Part shown: positions 30,662 to 38,199 of the stretch, piece by piece
How the letters are laid out: each line of letters begins with the position of its first letter
Position numbering within the stretch: the first letter of the stretch is position 1
DNA from: Fen-178 sp963722575
GTDB taxonomy: Bacteria; Acidobacteriota; Terriglobia; Bryobacterales; Bryobacteraceae
Assembly (NCBI GenBank): GCA_963722575.1
Contig: CAVRNR010000004.1
Span: 1-64,000, forward strand
Length of the DNA: 64,000 bases
Reading direction: 5' to 3'
The notes under the pieces: generated by a model
What the model was told of the DNA's origin: nothing
What the model saw: only the letters and a program-made list of their open reading frames with translations
Databases searched by the model: none
Made by a program: the position numbers and the translations under genes

Positions 30662-31096
30662 TCAGGCAGCCGTGACAAACACCCGTCCCGGGGGACGAGT
30701 CCACAGCCGATTGCGGATGATAATCTCAACGTCCTGGTTGAGCAACGTCAGGAACCGCATCAGGCGCTCCACGGAGAAACCCTCCAAGCGATATTGGGCG
30801 AGAGCCGACACTTTGGGCTGGTTGATGCCCAACAACTCCGCTGCCTTTGCTTGCGATAACCCGCGCCGCTTGACGGCGCCATTGATCGCGATAGCCAGAC
30901 GAACCTTCGTCTGCCGTTCACCGGCGTCCGCAAAGCCGAGGTCGGCGAATACGTTCCCCGAACTCCTCACGATCTTCCCGCTAAGTTCCCCTTTGCTCTT
31001 GCCATATCGATTCTCATGATCCTGTCTGGCCAGTCTTAGGCGGCGAAGGCGTTCGACAATTTGACGGTCGACGCCCTCATCGGCGAGGAACGTCAT
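30662..31096 (-). CDS. XRE-family antitoxin fused to the start of a DUF5615 toxin frame
   Basis: A 144-residue frame whose parts come from two families. Residues 1-19 (TFLADEGVDRQIVERLRRLR) look like the N-terminus of a DUF5615 PIN-like toxin, with the first catalytic Asp. From about residue 35 the text SGKIVRSSGNVFADLGFADA, then VRLAIAINGAVKRRGLSQAKAAELLGINQPKVSAL and FSVERLMRFLTLLNQDVEIIIR, is a HigA-like helix-turn-helix antitoxin. The start overlaps the DUF433 gene (ATGA), as expected for a DUF433-DUF5615 pair. The PIN-like body is missing, so this is probably a recombinational junction. The XRE part may start internally, and its cognate toxin is absent. Confidence 0.7.
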   Translation of the reverse strand: MTFLADEGVDRQIVERLRRLRLARQDHENRYGKSKGELSGKIVRSSGNVFADLGFADAGERQTKVRLAIAINGAVKRRGLSQAKAAELLGINQPKVSALAQYRLEGFSVERLMRFLTLLNQDVEIIIRNRLWTRPPGRVFVTAA

Positions 31097-31335
31097 CGGG
31101 GAATCGTCTCAAGCGGGTAGATGACATCGGCGCGGAGGGCGTCGGCCGCAAACGCAAGCGCTGCCCGAACCGCGTCTTCGTTGAGCCGCGGATGCGCCTC
31201 AAGTACCTGTTCAACAGTTTCTCCGGCGGCCAATTTTCCCAAAATCGACTCGACGGTAATACGCGTGCCGGCGATTACGGGCTTGCCCATCATCACGCCG
31301 GGATTGGAAACAACCATCTCTCGGTAATCGCGCAC
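31093..31335 (-). CDS. DUF433 antitoxin
   Basis: An 80-residue DUF433 protein: NPGVMMGKPVIAGTRITVESILGKLAAGETVEQVLEAHPRLNEDAVRAALAFAADAL is the full family pattern (GTRI... helix-turn-helix). DUF433 proteins act as antitoxins of DUF5615 toxins. It starts at GTG 31335 or ATG 31317. Its stop overlaps the next frame by 4 bases, where only the first residues of DUF5615 remain. Confidence 0.85.
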   Translation of the reverse strand: MRDYREMVVSNPGVMMGKPVIAGTRITVESILGKLAAGETVEQVLEAHPRLNEDAVRAALAFAADALRADVIYPLETIPR

Positions 31336-31373
31336 ATGTCCCTCTTCAAACCAGCGTACCGCGCCGCGTGTGC

Positions 31374-31615
31374 GACGTCATCCGGCCCGGTGTTGGGGAG
31401 CTGCGCTCGGGCATGGGCGCGGGACATCGGCGAGTTGCAGCGGAAGGCGCGCTTCATGCGGGTATCGAGCGCCGGGCTGCGCGAAAGCCACGTGCACGAC
31501 GTGATCATCACCAAGGAAGCGCCCAACTACAGGGTGGAGTAGTGGGTAGTGCAGACCATCGTTTTTCGTGGTCTGCAAACCCCAATGCGACGGGCCCTAG
31601 TGACGTGGAGGGCGT
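31374..31615 (+). pseudogene. Duplicated 3' fragment of guaB with its downstream flank
   Basis: Matches guaB and its flank at 30404-30655. The peptide RDIGELQRKARFMRVSSAGL and VHDVIITKEAPNY recurs, with the stop at 31540-31542, and the noncoding sequence tttttcgtggtctgcaaacc follows in both. About 11 bases are missing near 31420, breaking the frame, and scattered mismatches show divergence. The two copies flank the DUF433/XRE genes as direct repeats. The region 31616-31805 contains nothing else recognisable. Confidence 0.88.
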
Positions 31616-31805
31616 CACGGGAGGAACCCCGCCGCGCACGGCTGGCTGGTCGAGACTTCCCAGACGGGGACTTTCGGCCCGCGTGGGATCACCTCTACGC
31701 AACGTGATACATCCATGTGGCCGACGGGCCACTTTCGGCACCCCCACATATCGTTCCCCACCCGTCTTCAACAGCAAACCTGTGGATCGAGCGGGCGCAT
31801 CGACG

Positions 31806-32741
31806 CTAATTCTCGGTCGGAACCTTCTCCGCGCGGTCAACAACCACAATGTCGCCGAGACCTTTCTTCGAAATCAGCTTCAGACCGAGTTGATCCTGGA
31901 CGGCGTGTTGAAGGCTAGGGCCGGAATCAGCCTCCGCCATGGGAGGTCCGCTATCTGGCGCCTCCCCGATCATGCCTCGCGCGCGTAAGTATGCCTGGAT
32001 CTCACTCGTATCGATGATCCAAGTCAGATCGATGTCGTACTTCCCCCTCAGCCCGGTGGCGTCGACTACCGGCCGAGCCAGTTGGCCCGATAGCGTTTTG
32101 ACGATCTCCTGCATGGAAAGGTCGACCCCTTTCCAGCGATAGCGCCCATTCATCCCGACCAAGCCGCCGCGGCCGGCCGGAAACGCCGGGTAGCCGTCTT
32201 TGCCCATACTGAATCTCGGAAGTGTCCACGGCACTTCCGGGGCCGGCGTGGCATCTGGCGCCGACTCCTTCATCTTCGGACCTTTCTCGCCCACGGTTAG
32301 CTCGTAGATCGCCATTTCCTTCTGCTCGTGGTGGAGCGTGAGCTTGAAGCGTTCCACCAGCAGATTCTGCTGCATCCGCTGGAACTGCTCTTTGGTGGTC
32401 CGCGCTGGCACTTTGGCGGTGATGTCGAATCTGGCCTGGCAGCAGCTATCCACTTGAGTAAATTGATACGGCTGGAGGCCGTACGCGTTGGAAATCAAGA
32501 ACGCAAGGGGCACGTTTGAGCATCTCCAAATACCCGGGTCGGTCGTGCCGGGCCCGCCACTGCAGTCAATGGGAGTTGCAGACAACGAGGCTGGCTTGAT
32601 CGAGGCTACTTCGAATGACGGCGCCACCGCTGCCTGGCCATAGGCGCATACCCAGGCCAGGGCCATCGGCCCGGCAGTGGCCATGACCGCCAACGCCGGT
32701 AGGATTCTCTTACCAACACTCAGATTACTGGTGAATCGCAT
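31806..32741 (-). CDS. TIGR03435 family exported protein
   Basis: A 311-residue exported protein of the family common in Acidobacteriota. A signal sequence (about 8-34) precedes PSFEVASIKPASLSATP, VDSCCQARFDITAKVPA, LLVERFKLTLHHEQKEM, AIYELTVGEKGPKMKES and VVDATGLRGKYDIDLTW. The C-terminus LQHAVQDQLGLKLISKKGLGDIVVVDRAEKVPTEN is the family signature. The function is unknown. ATG 32741 follows an AAGGAATCGAAGGGATC ribosome site. It lies downstream of, and reads the same way as, the M56/BlaI genes, and may be their functional partner. Confidence 0.88.
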   Translation of the reverse strand: MRFTSNLSVGKRILPALAVMATAGPMALAWVCAYGQAAVAPSFEVASIKPASLSATPIDCSGGPGTTDPGIWRCSNVPLAFLISNAYGLQPYQFTQVDSCCQARFDITAKVPARTTKEQFQRMQQNLLVERFKLTLHHEQKEMAIYELTVGEKGPKMKESAPDATPAPEVPWTLPRFSMGKDGYPAFPAGRGGLVGMNGRYRWKGVDLSMQEIVKTLSGQLARPVVDATGLRGKYDIDLTWIIDTSEIQAYLRARGMIGEAPDSGPPMAEADSGPSLQHAVQDQLGLKLISKKGLGDIVVVDRAEKVPTEN

Positions 32742-32897
32742 GATCCCTTCGATTCCTTTCAGACCTACCACTACCAAATACCGTCCCGTGCAGTTGTCCC
32801 GCGCGGTACGCGACTTCAACGCGTCGCGTGTCTCACGGTCGATCGAGCCCGCTCGATTACGCCTTGATCCGCAAACACTCGATGCCCTGCTCTGTCG

Positions 32898-34433
32898 TTA
32901 GTGCGTCTTCTTCAGGAACGGGCTCGCAAGGCCGCGCCTCCCGACTTCCGCGGCAGCCAAATCCACGACACTGCCTTTCCCGCTGGCAAGCTGGAACTCA
33001 AAGCCGAGGCGGCCGATTCGGATGCAGTCCTCGCAGTTCTTCGAGTTCTCGAAGATTTCGGATAATTCCTGTATCGAGTGAAAGCGCCAGGCATTCAAAG
33101 CCGCAGTGACCGTGGCCGAAGATTCCCGATCGAAGCTTGCTAGAATGAGCGACTCTCTGACCCGCCCCTCGGGCGAAACCACCACCTCGATCACCACCAG
33201 CCCGCGATTTCCGGCCCGCAGCGAGGGTGGAGGGTATTGGGGAAGCGGCGCATAGGTGGCATCCTGGCGCAGCACTTCCGTGCCGCCGCGTAGAACATTG
33301 TGGAGGTTCCCGTACTTGCTGCTGAGGGTTCCCGGCGCGGGGCGCAGCAGTTCCGAACCGTTGGGCAAGACAGTATGGGGCTTGCCGTACTTGCTGCTGA
33401 GAGCTTCGGGCGAGGGCAGGAATGGATCGTACAGGATTGCCTGCGGCGCAGTCCGAAGAAACATGATGCGGTCGTTGTTCACTTGTGAGGCGTGAGTCAT
33501 CGCAACGCCAATGCCCGCGATCCAGAGCAGGCTCATGGCCCACGCCACCCCCGGGCCAGGGAGGTTGTCAGCGGCGGCTTGCGAGGGATCTGTCAGTCGT
33601 CGAACGCGGTTCACCAGCGACCCGCCGTTGGCCGCAGGCACGGGGCTGAGGCGCGGCGGCCGCTGCGATTCCAGTTCGGCCAGTGCGCGCGCATAGGTCA
33701 CCACGTCGCCGCAGGCCGATACGGCGAGGTCGTCGCAACACAACTCTCGCTCCGTGCGAATCCGTTGGGACACCCACCACACGGCGGGATGATAGAACAG
33801 CAGCGACTCAGCGACGTTTTGCAGGACGCTCGCCAGGTAATCGTGGCGTCGGATATGCGCCAACTCGTGCGCCAGCAGTGCCGTCATGTGTTCCAACGGC
33901 AATCCCGCGAGCGATCCGACGGGCACAAGGATCACCGGCCGCAGCCATCCGATCACCATGGGGACCTCCGCCAGAGAGGAGACCAACAGGCGCACGGGGC
34001 GCGATGCGCCTACGCGGGCGGCGGTTCGCTGGACGACCTGTTGCCATTCTTGCGGCGCGGGATGCGAGGCCGTTCGCAAGCGGACCGTGAATCTCCAACC
34101 CGCGGCCATGCGAATCGAAAACGCGATAACGCCTAGCAGCCACACGACCACGACGATTGGAAGGATGTTCTGCCATCCGGCTGCGGCAACGTTCCACCAA
34201 TCCGGCACGGAGCTTGCGTCCGAGATGAGAAGGAATGTCAGCGGCGGGACCGCGGTCATGGTCCCAAGCGCCAGACAAGCCAGGATGTAGCGGCCCTGAG
34301 CAGACAGTGAGCGGCCCAGAGCGCCCCGAACCGCCGCGTACAGGCCCGCAATTGCCGTGCCTTGCCAGAGAAAGTGCACCAGCGTCCATCCCAATCTCTG
34401 CACCCAGAGTTGCGATAGAAACACGGCTATCAC
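32898..34433 (-). CDS. M56 (BlaR1/MecR1-like) membrane peptidase with C-terminal TonB domain
   Basis: A 511-residue protein. Four transmembrane helices flank a zinc metallopeptidase site HELAH (189-193), with the distal Glu in ERELCCDD (227-234). A further helix near 285-305 leads to the exterior. There, two copies of a 23-residue segment (ALSSKYGKPHTVLPNGSELL / TLSSKYGNLHNVLRGGTEVL) precede a TonB C-terminal-like domain (PPPSLRAGNRGLVVIEVVVSPEGRV...AALNAWRF). BlaR1-type proteins sense a signal outside and trigger removal of BlaI. Here a TonB-like domain replaces the penicillin-binding sensor, so beta-lactam sensing is not implied. It overlaps blaI by 4 bases. Confidence 0.9.
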   Translation of the reverse strand: MIAVFLSQLWVQRLGWTLVHFLWQGTAIAGLYAAVRGALGRSLSAQGRYILACLALGTMTAVPPLTFLLISDASSVPDWWNVAAAGWQNILPIVVVVWLLGVIAFSIRMAAGWRFTVRLRTASHPAPQEWQQVVQRTAARVGASRPVRLLVSSLAEVPMVIGWLRPVILVPVGSLAGLPLEHMTALLAHELAHIRRHDYLASVLQNVAESLLFYHPAVWWVSQRIRTERELCCDDLAVSACGDVVTYARALAELESQRPPRLSPVPAANGGSLVNRVRRLTDPSQAAADNLPGPGVAWAMSLLWIAGIGVAMTHASQVNNDRIMFLRTAPQAILYDPFLPSPEALSSKYGKPHTVLPNGSELLRPAPGTLSSKYGNLHNVLRGGTEVLRQDATYAPLPQYPPPSLRAGNRGLVVIEVVVSPEGRVRESLILASFDRESSATVTAALNAWRFHSIQELSEIFENSKNCEDCIRIGRLGFEFQLASGKGSVVDLAAAEVGRRGLASPFLKKTH

Positions 34434-34807
34434 GGCGATTTCCTCCTGTTCTCGAATTCATCGATGATGCGGCGTATCTCGCTGAGGTCTTTGGCCGAAG
34501 CGCGCTGGGCCGTTAATGCGCCAAGCACCAGATCCTTGGCCGACCCCTCGAATGCGCGGTGCAGCACGTCGCCGGCAATCCGTGCCTGGATTTCTTCTCT
34601 CGACCGAGCGGCTTCGTAGACGTGAGATCGGTAGCGCTCGCTGCGACGGAGCAGGCCCTTCTCGTACATTACCTGCATCTGCTTGAGGGTGCTGGTGTAA
34701 CCAGTGTCTTTGGCTAGGGCCTCGTGCACTTCGCGCACAGTGCTGGGCCCGCACCGCCAGAGGACCGTCAGGATGGCAAGTTCCGCGTTCGACGGAATCG
34801 TGGGCAT
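34430..34807 (-). CDS. BlaI/MecI/CopY-family transcriptional repressor
   Basis: A 125-residue winged-helix repressor: PSNAELAILTVLWRCGPSTVREVHEALAKDTGYTSTLKQMQVMYEKGLLRRSERYRSHVYEA, followed by a C-terminal dimerisation helix region. Members bind dyads upstream of their own operon and are inactivated by proteolysis through the paired M56 protein, with which this gene overlaps (ATGA). A perfect dyad stands 14 bases ahead of the start codon. Confidence 0.92.
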   Translation of the reverse strand: MPTIPSNAELAILTVLWRCGPSTVREVHEALAKDTGYTSTLKQMQVMYEKGLLRRSERYRSHVYEAARSREEIQARIAGDVLHRAFEGSAKDLVLGALTAQRASAKDLSEIRRIIDEFENRRKSP

Positions 34808-34820
34808 ACTAGGAGCATAC

Positions 34821-34837
34821 TACGATTCAGAATCGTA
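34821..34837. promoter_or_regulatory. Candidate BlaI operator
   Basis: tacgattcagaatcgta is a perfect 17-bp palindrome with a single central base. A second half-site agaatcgta follows at about 34850-34858, and another aatcgtat at 34872-34879. Spacing of 14 bases to the blaI start and repeated half-sites support autoregulation by the repressor. Confidence 0.7.
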
Positions 34838-34879
34838 TGTCAATACCGAGAATCGTAGATTTACGAGCTGCAATCGTAT

Positions 34880-35132
34880 ACCCCCTGGGACGTCCAATCC
34901 GCGGTTGCCCTTGTGTGCTCATGGGCGTGGATTTGGCATGGAGCAGCGTGGCTGCAACAAGAGCCCGTAGCGCTGTGTAGATCGGAGATAGGCCAAAGGC
35001 CTGTGTCCGCCACCACGGAAACTAATCCACTTGGCTGGTTGGCATCTCGGGCTTGTGCCGCCAGCGGTCCGGATCCCCGTCTCCGCCGGAAATCGTCGCA
35101 GGCCGCGAAGCCTTGTGAGTGCAGTAGTACCA
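34880..35132. other. Intergenic region with no supported gene
   Basis: Between the blaI operator and the end of the DUF2252 gene. Open frames exist on both strands but have Cys/Pro/Arg-rich composition and no family resemblance. I see no further structure. Confidence 0.5.
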
Positions 35133-36197
35133 TCACCGAACCTGCGCGTACTCCTCAAAATCGGCGACCACCGCCTTTTCCATCTTCCGTGCAGCTTCCA
35201 GCAGCCAGCCGCGCGGCCTCTTTTTCAAGTCGGCCCGTAAGACTCGGGGCTGAACGCTGCCCAGGTGGACGTTGGCCGTCTCCCACCCCATGGCGTGCAA
35301 CAGGCGGAGCTCGTCGCGCTCTTTGGGCAGCGCGGAAAGCTCGATGCGCGAGCAGTCCGGCGCCAGGCGGCGGACGATCCAACGCCTCTGCAAGCGCACG
35401 AAAGGATCGCGGCAGCGCACCGAGCGGTCCAGAATCTCCTGGTAGAGAATAGGCGCCGTGCCTTTGCCCTCTGCCGCCCAAACGCACGCCGAGGGCGCCA
35501 GCGCCTTGGCCTCGCGCGCCACCGATCCGCCGCGCCAGTCGGCGAGGGCTACGTACCGCTCGCGGCCCAGGCTGCCCAACCCGGCCACACGGTGCACCAT
35601 GCGCCAGGCGATCCCGCGCTCCGGCATCATCCTGGCAAGGGCCTTGATGGCTCCGGCCGGCGGCTTGTCTTTCACGGTTGCGAGGGCGTGCAGCTTATCC
35701 CAAAACGCCTCCGGTTGGTGGAGGCGCGCGGTAGCCATGGTGCGCAGCGCCACGTGATGCTCGGCCAGCGCGAAGGGACGTCCGCCGGCTTCGACTGCTT
35801 CGGCATAGCCCTCGAGAATGGCCGCCATCCCGGCTTTCGGATTGCAGGCCATCTTCGCCAGCAGCGCGCTGGCGGCCAGCCGGATGAGGTCGTTGGTGTA
35901 GGGCAGCCGCCAGGCCTCGTCGAAATCGTTGATGCCCCAGATGAGCCGGCCTTCGATATCGCGCCAGGTCCCGAAGTTCTCGACGTGCAGGTCTCCGACG
36001 GCCAGCACGCGGGGGGCGCGCGCCGCCTCGCCCGACACCTCCTCCCATGTTTGCGCCCAGCGGTAGTAGGTGGCGCGCATGAAGGGAAAAGGCGCCAGGC
36101 GCAGCTGCTGGTGCTTGAGCTGGAGATCGGGCTCGATCAGGCGCAAATGCCGCGCCAGCCACGCTTCATACTTCGTGGTCGCTTTGCCGATCTTCAT
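35133..36197 (-). CDS. DUF2252 family protein (kinase-fold-like)
   Basis: A 354-residue protein of DUF2252. MRATYYRWAQTWEE, VLAVGDLHVENFGTWRDIEGRLIWGINDFDEAWRLPYTNDLIRLAASALLA carries the conserved GDLHxxNFG and DFDEA motifs, which resemble the catalytic HxD...N and metal-binding D of aminoglycoside-phosphotransferase/HipA-like folds. The function is unknown. It begins one base after the sixA stop (TAG-C-ATG), the fourth gene of a tightly packed minus-strand operon, and is shorter than many DUF2252 proteins (about 400 residues or more). Confidence 0.85.
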   Translation of the reverse strand: MKIGKATTKYEAWLARHLRLIEPDLQLKHQQLRLAPFPFMRATYYRWAQTWEEVSGEAARAPRVLAVGDLHVENFGTWRDIEGRLIWGINDFDEAWRLPYTNDLIRLAASALLAKMACNPKAGMAAILEGYAEAVEAGGRPFALAEHHVALRTMATARLHQPEAFWDKLHALATVKDKPPAGAIKALARMMPERGIAWRMVHRVAGLGSLGRERYVALADWRGGSVAREAKALAPSACVWAAEGKGTAPILYQEILDRSVRCRDPFVRLQRRWIVRRLAPDCSRIELSALPKERDELRLLHAMGWETANVHLGSVQPRVLRADLKKRPRGWLLEAARKMEKAVVADFEEYAQVR

Positions 36198-36198
36198 G

Positions 36199-36684
36199 CT
36201 ATTCCCCCGCCACCGCAGGCGTAAGCATCCACTTCAGCACGCCCTTCGGCTGCGGGCCCAGGCGGTCGCAATCCACGCGCACCAGGGCCGCTTTCTTCAT
36301 GTCCACTTCGAGCGCGGGGCTGCCCAGAAGAAACGCCGCCAGGGAACTCATGAGCGGCTCGTGGCTCGAGAGCAGAACGGAGCGCTCGTCGTGGCGCGAG
36401 CGGATCTCCTCCCACGCGTCGAATGGAGACGCATCCGCCAGCAGCGCTGGTGTACGGACCACCTTGCCCTGGTATCCGAGCGCCTCCGCCGCCACGTCGG
36501 CGGTCTCCGTGGCGCGGCGGTAAGGGCTCGAGAGGATCAGGTCTGGCGCCACACCCGCGGCCCGCGCGCGCTTCAACACCCGCCGCAGTTTCTCGCGCCC
36601 TTCGCTGGTGAGCGCGCGCTCGGAATCCGCGTGTCCCGGCCGGGCATCCTCGGCGATGCCGTGCCGCAACAGGTAGATCTGCAT
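36199..36684 (-). CDS. sixA: SixA-like phosphohistidine phosphatase
   Basis: A 161-residue histidine phosphatase. IYLLRHGIAEDARPGHADSERALTSEGREKLRR has the RHG catalytic motif (7-9), LILSSPYRRATETAD the second Arg, and VLLSSHEPLMSSLAAFLLG the second catalytic His. SixA removes phosphate from histidine on phosphotransfer proteins. The start shares one base with the stop of the preceding kinase gene (TGATG), implying translational coupling. Confidence 0.9.
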   Translation of the reverse strand: MQIYLLRHGIAEDARPGHADSERALTSEGREKLRRVLKRARAAGVAPDLILSSPYRRATETADVAAEALGYQGKVVRTPALLADASPFDAWEEIRSRHDERSVLLSSHEPLMSSLAAFLLGSPALEVDMKKAALVRVDCDRLGPQPKGVLKWMLTPAVAGE

Positions 36685-37430
36685 CAGACTATGGCCTTGA
36701 CCTTGGGGGCCGCACGCTTGCGCGGCCGCACCCGCAGCAATTGCAGCCGCCGGATCTGGCGCTGCAACTCGCGGAAGATCCGGTCGATGGGCTGGGAGGC
36801 GTCGATCAAGGTGAAGTCGTAGCGCTCCACCATCGAGTCCAGGGCCTTGATCAAGCGGGTCTGGTAACGCACGAAACTTTCGTACATATCCGGCCCGAAC
36901 CGAAGGTCCATGCCGCTTTCCCAGTAATCGAACGCGCCGCGGCCCAGCACCACCCGCGACACCAGGTGCTCCACGTCGGTGCGCAAGTAGAAGACCGCGT
37001 GCGGCACCAGCGCAAACCCGGCCACCTGTTCGATCCACCGGCGGTCTTCGCCGCGCGCAATGGCTCTGGCCATGATGGAGAAAATGTAGCGGTCGATCAG
37101 GACCACGAAACCGGCGCGCAGGGCGGGCATGATCTCGTTCTCCAGCCGGTCCGCGAAATCGGTGGTGTAAAACAGGGTCATGGTGATGGGGCCCAGGGTG
37201 TTGCCTTCCTTGGCCATCTGGATGCCCTTGCCCGCCAGCGCCGAGCGCGCCATGCCGGTGTCGAGCACGGCGTGGCCTTCCTGCTCGAGCCACTGCCGCA
37301 ACTGCGCGATTTGCGTGCTGCGGCCCACCGCGTCCGGCCCCTCGATGACGATCAGTTTGCCCTGCAAGTCGGAAATGTCGACGCCCGGGAGCGGCTCGCT
37401 ATAGAACTGGAGCGGTTGTGGTTTGCGCAC
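36684..37430 (-). CDS. dTMP-kinase-like P-loop protein with Walker A Arg
   Basis: A 248-residue thymidylate-kinase-like protein. The P-loop reads EGPDAVGRSTQ (about 31-41), with Arg at the usual catalytic Lys. The base-binding/Walker B-like segment VVLIDRYIFSIMARAIARG and the lid-region text are preserved. The basic tail (RVRPRKRAAPKVKA) is unlike housekeeping Tmk. It overlaps the upstream kinase by 32 bases and is followed at once by sixA. The conserved DRY motif suggests a real nucleotide- or phosphate-transfer role, though reduced catalysis is possible. Confidence 0.85.
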   Translation of the reverse strand: MRKPQPLQFYSEPLPGVDISDLQGKLIVIEGPDAVGRSTQIAQLRQWLEQEGHAVLDTGMARSALAGKGIQMAKEGNTLGPITMTLFYTTDFADRLENEIMPALRAGFVVLIDRYIFSIMARAIARGEDRRWIEQVAGFALVPHAVFYLRTDVEHLVSRVVLGRGAFDYWESGMDLRFGPDMYESFVRYQTRLIKALDSMVERYDFTLIDASQPIDRIFRELQRQIRRLQLLRVRPRKRAAPKVKAIV

Positions 37431-38133
37431 TGGAATCTCCTCCCGCCGGCTGATGCAGGATGCCGTTCTTCAAACTGTCGCCTATCACGTTCATGACGAT
37501 TTCGCGCATGCGCCGTTGCTGGTCTTCGATGGACTGGGTGGCGTCGATGATGTGGAATCCCACCTCTTGCGCCATGGCTTCGTATTCGTCGAGAATGCGG
37601 CCCTGGAAGATGCGGAAACTCTCTTCCACGTCGCGCGCGAGTCCCAGGTCCATGCCGGCTTCGTAGTATTTCAGCGCGTCGCGCCCGCCCAGTATGCGGC
37701 CCAGCGCCACGTCCAGCGGCACCCGGAAATAGAAAGCGAGATTGGGGTGCATGGCGAAGCGGTAGAGGTTGCGCACCCAGCGGCGGCCGACTCCGCGCGC
37801 CACGTCGCGCGCGAAGGCCGTGTAGGCGTAACGGTCGGCGCACACGATGGCGCCCGATTTCACCAGCGGCAGGATGTAGCTCTCCATGCGGTCCGCGAAA
37901 TCCGTGGCATGGATCAAGCTGAATGAGGTGGGGGTGAACATCTCCTTCTTCTTGCCGCGCCGCGTGGCCTGCCGCACCAGGGGCGAGGAGTTCCACTCGC
38001 TGAAGGCCACCGCATAGCCTTGCGAGCGCAACCAATGGCTCAGAAGCGAGATTTGAGTGGATTTCCCGGAACCGTCGATGCCCTCCACCACGATCAGCTT
38101 GCCGCGATACCGGTTGGGGACAAAAAGAGACAT
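37399..38133 (-). CDS. dTMP-kinase-like P-loop kinase
   Basis: A 244-residue paralogue with an orthodox Walker A, EGIDGSGKSTQ (17-27), followed by AIVCADRYAYTAFARDVARG. The segment TRRGKKKEMFTPTSFSLIHATDFADRMESYILP parallels TLFYTTDFADRLENEIMP of the next gene. It phosphorylates dTMP in the classical family, but tandem copies with SixA make a specialised role possible. It is the first gene of the four-gene operon. Confidence 0.87.
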   Translation of the reverse strand: MSLFVPNRYRGKLIVVEGIDGSGKSTQISLLSHWLRSQGYAVAFSEWNSSPLVRQATRRGKKKEMFTPTSFSLIHATDFADRMESYILPLVKSGAIVCADRYAYTAFARDVARGVGRRWVRNLYRFAMHPNLAFYFRVPLDVALGRILGGRDALKYYEAGMDLGLARDVEESFRIFQGRILDEYEAMAQEVGFHIIDATQSIEDQQRRMREIVMNVIGDSLKNGILHQPAGGDSSAQTTTAPVL

Positions 38134-38199
38134 AAAAGAACGGTGTAAGAATCCATTCTACCGCTTCAGGGACAGTGGAATCGGACCCGGAGACGAAGG

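Noticed and set aside
32898..34433. Beta-lactam resistance by a BlaR1-type sensor
   Set aside because: The penicillin-binding domain is absent; the C-terminus is TonB-like and no beta-lactamase gene is nearby.
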